The notes beneath the pieces were generated by a model. That model was not told where the DNA came from and searched no databases. It saw nothing but the letters and a program-made list of their open reading frames with translations. Below, in pieces: positions 1 to 10,000 of a DNA stretch of 64,000 nt. Every line of letters begins with the position of its first letter. Position 1 is the first letter of the stretch. This stretch comes from JARRNE01 sp963824085 (GTDB taxonomy: Bacteria; Pseudomonadota; Gammaproteobacteria; Chromatiales; Chromatiaceae), in NCBI GenBank assembly GCA_963824085.1, contig CAWGNT010000021.1, forward strand, positions 124,001 to 188,000, written 5' to 3'. Position numbers and translations under genes: made by a program.

Positions 1-377
1 CAGCGCCGAGCGGCAAAGGCCGCCTCCGGCAGGTGTAGGGCGTTGATGACGGGATCGTCGTAGCTGGGACCGAAGAGCTGCTTGAAGAGATCTTTGGTAC
101 CCATCGCGTGATCCCAGGTCGCCGCGAACAGCCCCTCCGAGACGTGGCAGTCGCCGCAGGAGGCTCGCACCCCCGAGGCGGAGTTGTAGTGGGTCGTCTT
201 CTTGTATTCCTTCTCCGCGTAGCTCATGGAGTGGCAGGTGGTACAGAACTGGTTGCTGCTCGTGAAGCGATCGAATTCGATCAGGAAGGACATAAAGAGC
301 ACCCCGCCAAGCCCGCCGACCACCAGCGCGATCAGGACGTGGCGGGTGATGAAGAGGGGCAAGCGGAATCTAGCCAT
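1..377 (-). CDS. NapC/NirT-family membrane-anchored c-type cytochrome (partial, C-terminus off window)
   Basis: This protein probably carries electrons from membrane quinol to a periplasmic multihaem partner. I read it directly from the minus strand: about 125 residues are visible, with one N-terminal membrane anchor at about residues 13-33 and two haem-binding motifs, CTTCH (45-49) and CGDCH (74-78). The family normally has four haems, so the other two should lie beyond the window edge. The ATG at 377 overlaps the stop of the upstream HAO-like gene by 8 bp, with a GGGAGG ribosome-binding site just before it, so the two are translationally coupled. In Campylobacterota an HAO-family gene next to a NapC/NrfH-type gene (cycX) is known as a hydroxylamine-reducing module. 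The assignment to NapC/NirT rests on anchor plus haem spacing; NrfH-like is an alternative. Confidence 0.85.
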   Translation of the reverse strand, partial: MARFRLPLFITRHVLIALVVGGLGGVLFMSFLIEFDRFTSSNQFCTTCHSMSYAEKEYKKTTHYNSASGVRASCGDCHVSEGLFAATWDHAMGTKDLFKQLFGPSYDDPVINALHLPEAAFAARR

Positions 378-1836
378 CGCCTCCCTCCCCGGTGCTGCCG
401 AAACCCAGAATCGGGTTGGAGGCATCCGGCTCCTTCAGCCATTGGTGCGCCGCTTGGCTGCCGACGTGCCGCTGGATGATGTCGGCCGCCGCCACGCCGG
501 CGACGTCCCGCACCTGCGGCAAGAACCTGCCATAGAAGTTTCGGCCGACCAGGTACATCCCGTCCCACCAAGCGTGGTTCGGGCTGGCCATCGAGGCACC
601 GTGGCGTGCCCTCGCCCCCTCGTCGTGCCATAGCTCCCAGTAGGTGAGCTCAATCGGCTCGTCAAATGGAAGTGGCGTCAGCAGCTTGCGGTCGTAGAGC
701 TCCGCCATGACAGCGCGCGCCGGCGCACCGAACTTGGTGTTGAAGAGCTCAACCACGTTATCGAACTGTTTCATGAACGCCTCGGTGAAGCCCTTTCCGT
801 GGCACTCCAGACAGACGAGGCTCATCGCCTGGCGACGCTGTTTTGGGCCGGCGACTACCTTGACCTTCGCGGTGGTGCCGCCTGGCTTGGCGACCTCGCT
901 CCCCCGAGCCGGAGGCCTGTCGGTCGCTGGCAGCTCGAGCTTGGTCCCGTCGTCCAGCACCACGAGGTACTGCCGCTCGGAGACGGGTCGATTGAGGCTC
1001 CAGACATTGCGCATGCCGACATCGTGGGTGGTCGGCAGCTTCCCCGCAGCGCCCATGTGGCAGGTCACGCAGGTGGGAGCAGCCGTGTAATCCTTGCCCG
1101 CCACCCAGAGATCAGCGCCCAGATTCATGTCTCCCCGCTGGTTCGCATAGATCATGCCGTGCTTCGATGCCTCGAAGATCTCCTTGTCCGGCGAATCCGG
1201 TCCCGAGTGGCAGAGAACACAGGCCTCTGGCTCACGCGCCTGCGCCTTCGAGAAGCGGTGGCGCCCGTGACAAGCGGAGCAGGAGCCCTTGGACCCGTCG
1301 GGGTTGATCCGCCCGATGCCCGAGTTGGGCCAGGTCCTCGGATCGAGGGTGCCGTCCCCTCTCACCCTGACCACGGACCCGTGGCACTGGTCGCACCCCG
1401 CGGCGCGCATGGCAGGTCCGGTCAGGTTATCCGCCAGCGCGGGTACCCGGTCTTTGATGATCGCGTACGCCTCCGCGTGGACCGAGCCCCGCTGCTCATC
1501 GAATTCCTGGCTATGGCAGCGCCCGCAGTCCTTCGGCGAGACGACGGTGGCGATGACCTCGCCTTCGTGCTCGATCGCATCCGGCTCCGCGCGATCGGCC
1601 TGATGGCAGTCGATGCAGTTGACGCCCACCTTGCCGTGCGCACTGTCCTGCCATTGCCGAGCGATTCCCGGCGAGGCCTTGATGTGACAGCTGACGCACG
1701 CCTTGCCCGCCTCGCGCCCCCAGTGCGAGGGATCGAGCTTTACCTTCGCCGCATGCGGCGACCCGCAAGAGACGAAGAGCGAGAGCCCGAGAGCGGAAGC
1801 GCAGAGATTCGGTAGACGATCGCGCACACTGCGCAT
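370..1836 (-). CDS. Octahaem hydroxylamine-oxidoreductase-family cytochrome c
   Basis: This is an exported eight-haem enzyme of the HAO family, which interconverts hydroxylamine, nitric oxide, nitrite or ammonia. Numbered from M1 at 1836, eight CxxCH motifs are visible at about residues 47, 74, 104, 148, 186, 206, 256 and 342. A THDVG stretch after haem 7 and an aromatic C-terminal region (about 405-445, with WWDGMY and NFYGRF) are HAO-like. The ATG at 1836 is preferred over a start 60 bp upstream because AGGAG lies 8 nt before it and a signal peptide follows at once. That peptide ends near FVSC, so the mature protein could be a lipoprotein. It overlaps the NapC-type gene downstream, arguing for a quinol-linked reductase. 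Whether the haem-crosslinking tyrosine of true oxidising HAO is present cannot be decided without an alignment. Confidence 0.85.
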   Translation of the reverse strand: MRSVRDRLPNLCASALGLSLFVSCGSPHAAKVKLDPSHWGREAGKACVSCHIKASPGIARQWQDSAHGKVGVNCIDCHQADRAEPDAIEHEGEVIATVVSPKDCGRCHSQEFDEQRGSVHAEAYAIIKDRVPALADNLTGPAMRAAGCDQCHGSVVRVRGDGTLDPRTWPNSGIGRINPDGSKGSCSACHGRHRFSKAQAREPEACVLCHSGPDSPDKEIFEASKHGMIYANQRGDMNLGADLWVAGKDYTAAPTCVTCHMGAAGKLPTTHDVGMRNVWSLNRPVSERQYLVVLDDGTKLELPATDRPPARGSEVAKPGGTTAKVKVVAGPKQRRQAMSLVCLECHGKGFTEAFMKQFDNVVELFNTKFGAPARAVMAELYDRKLLTPLPFDEPIELTYWELWHDEGARARHGASMASPNHAWWDGMYLVGRNFYGRFLPQVRDVAGVAAADIIQRHVGSQAAHQWLKEPDASNPILGFGSTGEGGDG

Positions 1837-2101
1837 CTTGCGTGCTCCTATTAGAAGACTCGTGCCTTGGAGGCTGTTGCCGGGGTAGACCGTCACTGGT
1901 CATGATCCGCGTCTCAGCCGAGCGCGGGAAATTATGAAGGCGCCTATCACTAAACCGCAATCTATTACAGCACTTTACCGTCTACTAATTATTAGTTTTT
2001 CAATAGGTTACCGCATCACTCGGTTGACTTTTACGCGCTTCTAACCAAGCATTAGGCCGCGCTGCCAACCATAACCTCAGCCGCCAAGAAGGAGAGACGA
2101 G
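1837..2101. promoter_or_regulatory. Divergent promoter region of the cytochrome cluster
   Basis: This 265-bp gap separates the two divergent cytochrome transcripts. It is strikingly AT-rich for this genome around 1965-2010 and holds the palindrome CTAATTATTAG there, followed by a run of T. A TTGACT hexamer near 2021 could be a -35 element for the rightward gene. No clear FNR- or NsrR-type site was found by eye. The rightward gene has a good AGGAGA ribosome-binding site just before 2102. Confidence 0.5.
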
Positions 2102-3400
2102 ATGACGCGCCAAGATGCCGAACGGATCGTCGCGTTCCTGATGTTCGTGACGCTCTGCTGCCTTGCACTTCCGGGCACGGCCTTCGCCGGGGACGGCAAA
2201 ATGCACCAGGTCTCGTCCGAGGTGTGCAAGACGTGCCATCAGGACGTCTACCGTCAATGGACCCGCTCGATGCATGCGAAGAGCACTGCATTGGCGGACC
2301 CGATTCATGCGGCCTTTTACAAAATGGTCGTGGGAGATCCAACGAAGGAAGGGGAGCTGCACAAGGCATCGGGTAAGTATCCAGTGTGCTTGCAGTGTCA
2401 CGCGCCGAACGCCGCGCGCGACAAGACCACCAAGCTCGACGCGATGGCCGCCTACTCGGAAGGTGTCAACTGCGTCGCCTGTCACACCTTGGCAAAGTAC
2501 AAGGGCATCCAGGGCGACGACGGCAAGCTGCGGCTCGGGCTTCAATCCTACGAAGCGTCCGAGCGTATCCAAGCCCCCCAGGGCATGAACCGAGGTCTGC
2601 AGGAGCTTACCGCGTCCGGTGACTTGTTCGGCGGAGCCGTTGCCCAGGCCGACGATAGTCAGAAGCCCAACCCACATTTGGGCGAGCCGGTAGAGTTTCA
2701 GGGTCAGCAGATCCCCGCTCTGCCCATGGACTCCAATCCCAGGCAGATGAAGACCAACGACGCCTGCATGGGCTGCCACGACCAGCGAAACAATCCCCAC
2801 GGGGTACCCCTATGCCAGACTGGCAACGAGTACACGACGAGCAGCACGAACGTGAACTGCCTGTCGTGCCACATGCCAATCAATGAGGGGGTAGCCGATC
2901 ACTCCATGGGCGGCGGCCACGACCTGGCTCTCCTCAAGCGCTCCGTGGTGTTCGACCTGACCACCCGGAAGGACGGCAACAAGGTGCTAGCGAAGGTCCT
3001 GCTGAAGAACCAGCAGCCGCATTCCCTTCCCACGGGCGCCCCCTTCCGCAACATCTACATGAAGCTCACCGCTTACAACGACAAAGGCGAGGTCGTGTGG
3101 GAAAACGCCAAGGGCCATCCGGGCAAGAGCGACCCCCAAGCCTATCTGGTCTACGCGCTGGCAGACGACAAGGGCGAGCCCGCCCCGCCGCCGACGGCCA
3201 CCAAGCTCGGCAAGGATACGCGCCTCAAGCCCCACGAGGAGCGAACGCTCGAGTATGAGATCCCGGCGAAAGGGGTTGTGCTGGTGCGGGGCGAGCTCTA
3301 TTACAACCTGCTCTGGCCCCAGCTCGCCAAGAAGTTCGCGCAGCTCCCGGAGTCGCTCAGGACCCCGGTGCTGATCGCAGAGGCGGAGCGGCAGATCTAA
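2102..3400 (+). CDS. Pentahaem c-type cytochrome (cytochrome c554-like)
   Basis: This is a periplasmic multihaem electron carrier or enzyme subunit, 432 residues. A signal peptide (hydrophobic 10-24, likely cleavage after AFA near 29) is followed by five CxxCH motifs at 42-46, 96-100, 124-128, 222-226 and 253-257. The spacing in the first half, with MHAKS and a VNCVACH block, recalls cytochrome c554 family proteins. Residues 275-432 carry no haem and look like a beta-rich domain (SLPTGAPFRN). It is transcribed divergently from the HAO-like and NapC-like genes, so it probably exchanges electrons with them. An AGGAGA ribosome-binding site supports the ATG at 2102. A strong terminator follows. 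The natural redox partner is inferred from context. Confidence 0.8.
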   Translation: MTRQDAERIVAFLMFVTLCCLALPGTAFAGDGKMHQVSSEVCKTCHQDVYRQWTRSMHAKSTALADPIHAAFYKMVVGDPTKEGELHKASGKYPVCLQCHAPNAARDKTTKLDAMAAYSEGVNCVACHTLAKYKGIQGDDGKLRLGLQSYEASERIQAPQGMNRGLQELTASGDLFGGAVAQADDSQKPNPHLGEPVEFQGQQIPALPMDSNPRQMKTNDACMGCHDQRNNPHGVPLCQTGNEYTTSSTNVNCLSCHMPINEGVADHSMGGGHDLALLKRSVVFDLTTRKDGNKVLAKVLLKNQQPHSLPTGAPFRNIYMKLTAYNDKGEVVWENAKGHPGKSDPQAYLVYALADDKGEPAPPPTATKLGKDTRLKPHEERTLEYEIPAKGVVLVRGELYYNLLWPQLAKKFAQLPESLRTPVLIAEAERQI

Positions 3401-3432
3401 GGACTTCCGCTATTTAAGCGCTTCGGGACGAC

Positions 3433-3467
3433 GGGCGCTGCCGGGCATCCTGCAGCGCCCTTTTCTT
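3433..3467 (+). terminator. Rho-independent terminator after the pentahaem cytochrome gene
   Basis: A perfect 9-bp stem, GGGCGCTGC (3433-3441) with GCAGCGCCC (3452-3460), has a 10-nt loop and is followed directly by TTTTCTT. It lies 33 bp after the stop codon at 3400. Confidence 0.9.
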
Positions 3468-3656
3468 CGTCCTTGCGGATGATGATCTTTGTGCTCGGAC
3501 GGGCCGAGGGCCGCCTTGCATTGGTTCTGAAGGCGTGACGGCAGCGACGCACCCCTCTGGTCCAGAACCGAAAACACCGAGTGAGGTCGGTATACAAGCG
3601 GAAGTTGTCTCTCAGCTCGCCGGGTGGGGCACCGAGGAAGCCCGGGCGAGATGTTC

Positions 3657-3935
3657 TCACTCGGTCTTCTTCGTCTTGCCGAGGCCGGCGATGGGAACGA
3701 CCTGGGCGCTCTGCGGCTCGTCGGCGTAGTAGGGCCGCTCCCCGCCCCGGCCCTGCGAGTCGGCGAGCTCGTTCTCCCGCGCCGCGATCAGCGACAGGCA
3801 GTGGCGCACATCCTCGATCGTCGGCTCGGACAAGGGATGCCTCATCCCCGGGGGCGGCGTTACATCGCGAATGATCGCGGAGAGCGTCTTTCGCATCGCT
3901 ATGAGAATCTGCTGCTCTTTCGTCAAGTCTGGCAT
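3657..3935 (-). CDS. Small conserved protein of unknown function (92 aa)
   Basis: A 92-residue soluble protein starting MPDLTKEQQILIAMRKTL. The N-terminal two thirds look helical; the C-terminus is polar and ends in a lysine-rich KTKKTE. I chose the ATG at 3935 rather than one 33 bp upstream because the MPDLTKEQ start resembles small proteins seen in other sulfur-oxidising and related proteobacteria, sometimes labelled as segregation and condensation protein A. That label is from memory and weak, as the protein is far shorter than real ScpA. It lies alone between the cytochrome cluster and ligA, on the same strand as ligA. No motif gives a function. Confidence 0.6.
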   Translation of the reverse strand: MPDLTKEQQILIAMRKTLSAIIRDVTPPPGMRHPLSEPTIEDVRHCLSLIAARENELADSQGRGGERPYYADEPQSAQVVPIAGLGKTKKTE

Positions 3936-3968
3936 CGGTACTCCCCAGAGTCGCGTTGAGGCCTGCAC

Positions 3969-4270
3969 ACGGTCACGATCGATGATGGCCCGTCTGGCAG
4001 GGCGCTCGAATTGGGTCTCGGTATCATAAACCTCAATATCTACACGCCCGACGCGGCCTGTTCACTTCTCCGCCCGCGTGGCCGCGATGCGGTCCGCGGT
4101 GATATCGGCAGCACAGACGTCGCCGTCGAGCCGACGGGACCCAATCAGGGGGTCCGTCGACGGGCGTAACGCCGCCCCGGGAAACGAACGGACCCGTTGA
4201 GGACCGGGCGTCGTTCGAACGTGGGGGCGATCCCAAGCGTAATCGAGTCTGAGCGGAACGAAGCGCGCAG
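3969..4270. other. Intergenic region between ligA end and the small conserved gene
   Basis: About 300 bp downstream of ligA. I see no convincing gene, hairpin-plus-T terminator or repeat. Short frames here lack coding character. Confidence 0.5.
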
Positions 4271-6280
4271 TCAGCCACCGTGCAAGAAGACAGCGAGGTT
4301 CTCCTCGGTCACGACTTTTACCCCCAGCTCCTGCGCCTTGGCGAGCTTGGAGCCGGAGTCCTCTCCGGCTAGCAAGTAGTCGGTTTTTGCCGAAACGCTC
4401 CCCGTCACCTTGGCGCCAGCCGCCTGGAGATCCTGCTTGATCGCGTCCCTCGGCCGGCTCAGCGTACCGGTGATGACAAACGTCTTTCCCGCCAACGGCC
4501 GTCTGTCCGCAGGACGCTCTTGGAGCGCCGGCCAAGTCACGCCCGCCGCCTGCAGTCGGTCGATGATCTCGCGATTATGGGGTTGGCGGAAGAACGCATG
4601 GATTTGGGCGGCAACCACCGGACCGACGTCGCGCACCTGGACCAGCTCGTCCTCGGTCGCCTGCGCGACTGCCTCGAGAGTACCGAAGTGCGACGCGAGT
4701 GCTCCAGCGGTAGCCTCGCCGACCTCGCGGATGCCCAGTGCGTAGAGGAAGCGGGACAGCGTCGTCTCGCGGCTGCGTGCGAGTGCCTCGATAAGGTTGG
4801 CGGAGGACTTCTGTCCCATGCGATCGAGGCCGGCCAGCGCCTCCGGGTCCAGCCCGTAGAGATCCGCAGGACTGGCGACCAGGCCCCGCTCCACCAGCTG
4901 ATCCACCAGCTTGTCACCCAGTCCTTCGATGTCCATCGCGCGGCGAGAGGCAAAGTGCTTGATTGTCTCCTTGCGCTGGGCGGGGCAGAATAGCCCGCCG
5001 GTGCAACGGCTCGCCGCCTCCCCCTCGCTACGCATTACGTCGGATCCGCAGATCGGGCAGCGGAGGGGCATCACAAACTCTCGCGCGTCGGGCGGGCGAC
5101 GCTCCCTGACGACACCCATCACCTGAGGGATCACGTCCCCGGCACGCCGTACGATGACCGTATCACCGATGCGGACGTCCTTGCGGCGGATCTCGTCCTC
5201 GTTGTGCAGGGTAGCGTTGGTGACGGTCACCCCCGCAACCTGCACCGGCTCCAGGCGAGCGACTGGTGTCAGTGCTCCTGTACGGCCCACCTGGACGTGG
5301 ATGTCAAGCACTCGGGTCAGCTCTTCCTCAGGCGGGAACTTGTACGCAATCGCCCATCGGGGTGCGCGGGATACGAATCCCAAGGCATCCTGCTCGGCCA
5401 AAGAGTCCAGCTTGAATACGACTCCATCGATGTCGTATGCGAGCCGATCGCGTCTCTCTCCGATCTCCTTGTGGTAGGTGATGCAGGCATCCACCCCTTC
5501 CAGGACAAGCAGCTCGGGCGAGACGCGCAGCCCCCAGCCCTTGAGAAGGGCGAGACTGGCACTCTGGGTATCCGCGAGCCGCCCCCCCTCGACAACTCCG
5601 AACCCGTAGCAGAACATCTCCAGCGGCCGCTCCGCCGTGACCCTCGGGTCCAGCTGGCGCAGACTGCCAGCGGCAGCGTTGCGCGGATTGGCAAAGGTCT
5701 TGCCCCCCTCCGCCAGTGCCCTGGCGTTAATGGCCTCGAAACCCGCCCGCGGCAAAAAGACCTCGCCGCGCACTTCCAACAACGCTGGCCACTCACCTCC
5801 CTGCAGGCGCAGAGGAATCGAGCGGATGGTGCGCACCTGCAGCGTAACGTCTTCGCCGCGGCGCCCGTCGCCACGTGTCGCCCCCTGGCGCAAAACCCCG
5901 CGCTCGTAGATGAGACTGATCGCCAACCCATCGAGCTTCGGCTCCCCCACGTAGGTCGCCGTATCGCGTCCGAGACGCTCTCGCACGCGGCGATCGAAGG
6001 CCCGCATCTCCTCCTCGCTGAGGGCGTTCTCGAGAGACAGCATAGGGAGCCGGTGCTCGACCTCGGCGAATACATCGAGGGGCTGCGCCCCCACGCGCTG
6101 GGTCGGCGAATCCGGGGTAATGAGCTCGGGATGCTCCGCCTCCAGCTCCTGCAGCTGGCGCAGCAGGCGGTCATATTCGGCGTCCGGGATCTCCGGGTCG
6201 TCGAGGACGTAGTAGCGGTAATTGTGGTGGTCGATCGCCCGCCGCAGGCTCTCGGCGCGGGCCGCGGGCTCGCCAATCAA
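4271..6280 (-). CDS. ligA: NAD-dependent DNA ligase LigA
   Basis: Seals nicks during replication and repair using NAD+. At 669 residues it is full length. Domain order is intact: Ia (YRYYVLDDPEIPDAEYDRL, about 21-39), nucleotidyltransferase with the adenylated lysine in EPKLDG (about 115), OB fold, a four-cysteine zinc finger (CPICG ... CTGGLFC, about 405-430), helix-hairpin-helix repeats, and a C-terminal BRCT domain from about 590. The start codon is TTG (6280), overlapping the zipA stop as TTGA, so translation is coupled to zipA. The smc-zipA-ligA order on the minus strand is typical of gammaproteobacteria without MukB. Confidence 0.97.
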   Translation of the reverse strand: MIGEPAARAESLRRAIDHHNYRYYVLDDPEIPDAEYDRLLRQLQELEAEHPELITPDSPTQRVGAQPLDVFAEVEHRLPMLSLENALSEEEMRAFDRRVRERLGRDTATYVGEPKLDGLAISLIYERGVLRQGATRGDGRRGEDVTLQVRTIRSIPLRLQGGEWPALLEVRGEVFLPRAGFEAINARALAEGGKTFANPRNAAAGSLRQLDPRVTAERPLEMFCYGFGVVEGGRLADTQSASLALLKGWGLRVSPELLVLEGVDACITYHKEIGERRDRLAYDIDGVVFKLDSLAEQDALGFVSRAPRWAIAYKFPPEEELTRVLDIHVQVGRTGALTPVARLEPVQVAGVTVTNATLHNEDEIRRKDVRIGDTVIVRRAGDVIPQVMGVVRERRPPDAREFVMPLRCPICGSDVMRSEGEAASRCTGGLFCPAQRKETIKHFASRRAMDIEGLGDKLVDQLVERGLVASPADLYGLDPEALAGLDRMGQKSSANLIEALARSRETTLSRFLYALGIREVGEATAGALASHFGTLEAVAQATEDELVQVRDVGPVVAAQIHAFFRQPHNREIIDRLQAAGVTWPALQERPADRRPLAGKTFVITGTLSRPRDAIKQDLQAAGAKVTGSVSAKTDYLLAGEDSGSKLAKAQELGVKVVTEENLAVFLHGG

Positions 6281-7020
6281 GCCTGCTCCCTCAACCCGGA
6301 GCGCGCGCCGGTGAGTGCCAGCACGCGCTGGCGCAGACGGTTCTCGACCTCGGATGACAGGCGATGGCGACGATCATCCAGGACCACGCCTCCGAGCTCG
6401 TGGGCGAGATCTCTCGCGGTCTCCAGCATCTCGTCCAGGACTTGAGGATCTTCCGGCGCACCCGCGATCTCCGTAAACAGCGACAAGCCGGGGGACTCGA
6501 ACTCTGCCATCGCGCCAAAGGGGAAGGTCCCCGGCTTCACCAGGTTCGCCATGCTGAAGATGAGGTCGCCATCGGAGGCAGAACCCCGACGGCGGTGAAA
6601 GATGTCCATTTCCCCCGGCTCGAGCCTGCAGCGTCCGGCGGCGCGGACGATCGCCGGCCCGTTGAAGCGCGCCCCCGCCGCTGCCACGACGCTAAGCTGT
6701 AAGACCAGAGGCTGCGGCGGCGTCTCCTCCCCGGCGGAAGGCTCGTCCGAAGCGGGCTGATGGGCGGTAACGGACGCACCGATCGGCCGAAACAGCACAT
6801 CGTCATCTATGTCCCCTTCGTCGTCGTCCATCTCGTCCTCGTCGAGCCCCCTTTGTTGACTCAAGGTCCCCAGCCGCGGCTCTCGCTTGTCGTCGAGCGC
6901 GTCGTTCTCGAAGAATTCTTCCTCCGCTTGCGCTTCACGCCTTCGCTCCCAGAAATACTGGCCGGCGAGCAGCGCGACACCGCAGACGATCAGGATGAGA
7001 CGGAGGGTATCGGCGTCCAT
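6277..7020 (-). CDS. zipA: Cell division protein ZipA
   Basis: Anchors FtsZ filaments to the inner membrane during division. The 247-residue protein has the expected layout: an N-terminal membrane segment (about 5-21), a short charged and very acidic linker (about 25-100, with DEDEMDDDEGDIDDD), and a C-terminal FtsZ-binding domain (about 103-240). The linker is shorter than in E. coli ZipA. It sits between smc and ligA and overlaps the ligA start by 4 bp. The combination of N-terminal anchor, acidic linker and position makes the call firm although the sequence family is divergent. Confidence 0.92.
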   Translation of the reverse strand: MDADTLRLILIVCGVALLAGQYFWERRREAQAEEEFFENDALDDKREPRLGTLSQQRGLDEDEMDDDEGDIDDDVLFRPIGASVTAHQPASDEPSAGEETPPQPLVLQLSVVAAAGARFNGPAIVRAAGRCRLEPGEMDIFHRRRGSASDGDLIFSMANLVKPGTFPFGAMAEFESPGLSLFTEIAGAPEDPQVLDEMLETARDLAHELGGVVLDDRRHRLSSEVENRLRQRVLALTGARSGLREQA

Positions 7021-7090
7021 TCGCTCTCTCGCTGGCTAGACGGGGAGTTCTTGGTATGGGGCGAGTATATCAACCGCTTATCGGCACGTC

Positions 7091-10000
7091 TCAGGACACT
7101 GCGGCCAGACGCGCGGCCTCGTCCACGTCCACCGACACGAGTCGGGACACGCCAGGCTCGTGCATGGTCACGCCCAACAGGTGATCCGCGATCTCCATTG
7201 TCACCTTGTTGTGCGTGATGAATATGAACTGCACCTGGTTCGACAGCGAACGCACCAGCTCGCAGAAACGCCCGACGTTTGCATCATCCAAGGGTGCGTC
7301 TACCTCATCGAGCATACAGAAGGGCGCGGGATTGAGCTGGAAGATCGCAAAGACCAGGGCCACCGCGGTGAGAGCCTTCTCGCCGCCCGAGAGCAAGTGG
7401 ATACTGGAATTGCGCTTACCGGGCGGGCGCGCCATGACCGAGACGCCAGTCTCGAGTAGGTCCTCCCCGGTGAGCTCGAGGTAGGCGTGCCCGCCGCCGA
7501 ACAGGCGCGGAAAGAGCTGCTGCAGGCCGTGGTTGACCTGATCATAGGTCTCCTTGAATCGGCTGCGGGTCTCGCGATCGATGCGGCGGATGGCCTGCTC
7601 CAAGGTGTCGAGCGCACGCGTGATGTCCCCGTGCTGGGCGTCCAGATACTGCTTGCGCTCTGACTGCTCCTGGAACTCTTCGATGGCCGCCAGATTGATG
7701 TTGCCGAGGCGCTGAATACGTGCCGAGACCTGTTCCAGGCGTTGCTGCCACGCGGACTCGCTGGCACCGCCCTCCAGGCTCGCGAGCAGCTGGGTGGGAC
7801 TGCTGTCCGCTTCGTCAAGCTGTTCCTCCAGCGTCCGTCGCCGTACGATGAGCTCCTGGCGGGCGAGCCGTTGCTCGGCCACGCCGGCCTGCCGCTCCCG
7901 CACCTCCTGCTCGACCCGGTGGCGCTCCTGCTCCATCTGCCGCACCTTTACATCGAGCTCCTCCATCTGCCCGCGTGCAGCGCCCAGCTCCTCTTCGACC
8001 TCCAGCCGCAAGGCAAGCTGCTCTTCGAGCCCGGACTCCTGATCCGCCAAAGGGACGAGAACGTCGGCAAGCTCCTGGCGCAGCGCCTCACTGCGCTCGA
8101 CGAGCTGCGCACGCTGATCCCTCGCCCGGTCGAGGTTGCGGAGCGTCGCCTCCCGACTCACCCGCTGGGTCTCGATGCTGACCTTGAGAGTGTGGGTTTG
8201 CTCCCTCCACGCCCGCTCCGCTTGCCGCGCTTGAGCCACCTCTTCGCGCAGTGCCTCTCGACGCACCGCCAGGGTCTCCCGGCGGCCGGCCAGGGTTTCG
8301 ATCGCCTCCAGAGAGTCATGCAAACGCTCCCTCGCCTCCTCGCTCTCGGCGACAACCGCATCCAAGCGCTCCATCAGCTCGGCCCGCTCGGCCGCCAGCG
8401 TACGGCGCCGCTCGTTCTGGTGGTCGAGTCGAGCCTGTCGCGCGGCCAGGTCCGCCCGAACGGCGGCGAGGGCCTTGTTGATCTGGGCCGACTCCGCTGC
8501 TAGGCGGTCGCGCTCGCCTTCGAGCTGGCTGCGAGCCTCACGGAGGCGTTCCTGCTCGTCTTCGAGCCCTTGAACGGTCTCGGCGAGCGCGTCGAGGCGC
8601 TGATCCAGGACCTTGAGCTCTTTCGCCCGAGCGAGCACACCGCCCAGGGAGTCGTTCGTATCGGGGATGCGCAGCCAGTTCGGTCCGACCTGTGCGCCAG
8701 ATCGCGTGACCCAAACCTCTCCCAGCCCCAGCATCGATCGTGTGCGAAGAGCTTCGCTCAGGCTCTTCGCGATTCGACAATGGCCGATCAGGCCGCGCAG
8801 CGGCCACGGACAACTCACGACATCGAGGAGACTGTCGGACGGCGTGTTTGCCCCTGCCTCCGAAACCGTCGTGTCGAACAACGCGAGGCCCGCGGTTGAA
8901 TCCGCCCCGATAGGAAGACGGTCCGTGCAGACAGCCCGCAGGTGGTCGGCCAGCACGACCTCCACCGCACGTTCCCAGCCCTCTTCCGCGCGGACATGGT
9001 CGGCGAGACGCGATGCCTCGGCAAGACCCTGTTGGCGCAGCCACTCCGACAGGGCCTCATCGACATCGCGCAGGGCCGCTTCCTGCAAGGCGACCAGTGA
9101 GGCCCTGCGCCCCCCCGCCGCCTGCAGGTCGGAACGGGCTCGATTGAGCTCCTCACTGGCGAGGCGCAGCGCCTTCTCCTGTCCAACGAAGGCGGCGCCG
9201 ACCCGCTCCCGTTCTTCGTCCAAGGATGCCAGCTGCTCATCAAGCACGCGCTCGCGCTCGTGCCGGATCTCGATCTCGCTTTCGAGCTCGGCGGTGTCGA
9301 GGCGCGCGATCTCATCCTCTACTCGGGCCAGACGCTGACGGTCTTGGCCCAGACGCTGCTCGAGGTGGTTGATGCGGGCGCGCTCCACCTGTGCCTGTTG
9401 GGCGGGCTCCGCGGCCCGCCGGTTGAGGTCATCCCATTCCGTCTCCCAAGTTTCCAGACTCGCCTCCGCGGCGGTCACACCTTGGGCGGCATCCTGAAGG
9501 TTCGAATCGGCGGTCCGCAGCGCGGGTTCGGTCTCAGCCAAGGCCCGGTCGCACTCGGAAAGGGTCTGCTCGTCCAGTGCGAGATGATCCTGAATCTCTG
9601 CAAGCTCTCGCGCCAATCGGGCCAGCTCGGTCTCCTGCCGCGCCCGGCTCTCCCGGGTGAACCGAATACTTTGCTCGATTCGGGCGATCTCCGCACCAAT
9701 GGCATAGTAGCGGCCTTGCACCTCATTGAAGTGGTCGGACGCCTGGACGTACGCGTCCCGCGTGCCCTCGATCGCCGCCTCCAAATGGCGCTGGCGGGCG
9801 ACGGCACCTTCCAGCGCCACCTCGTGAGCTCGGAGCCTTTCGTCGCCTTCACCGAGCTCACGCTCCAGTGACCGCCACCGCAAGGCCTTGAGCTCGGCGT
9901 CCAGGCGGCGCTCATCGGCGCGGAGCTGCTTGTACTTCTCTGCCGTGGCGGCTTGACGCTCCAGGTGCAGCAGCTGCTTTTCCACCTCGTCCCGCACGTC

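Noticed and set aside
799..1815. 338-residue plus-strand open frame opposite the HAO-like gene
   Set aside because: Antisense shadow in GC-rich DNA; the opposite frame has eight haem motifs and a signal peptide.
5204..6445. 413-residue plus-strand open frame opposite ligA/zipA
   Set aside because: Shadow of ligA, which has complete domains.
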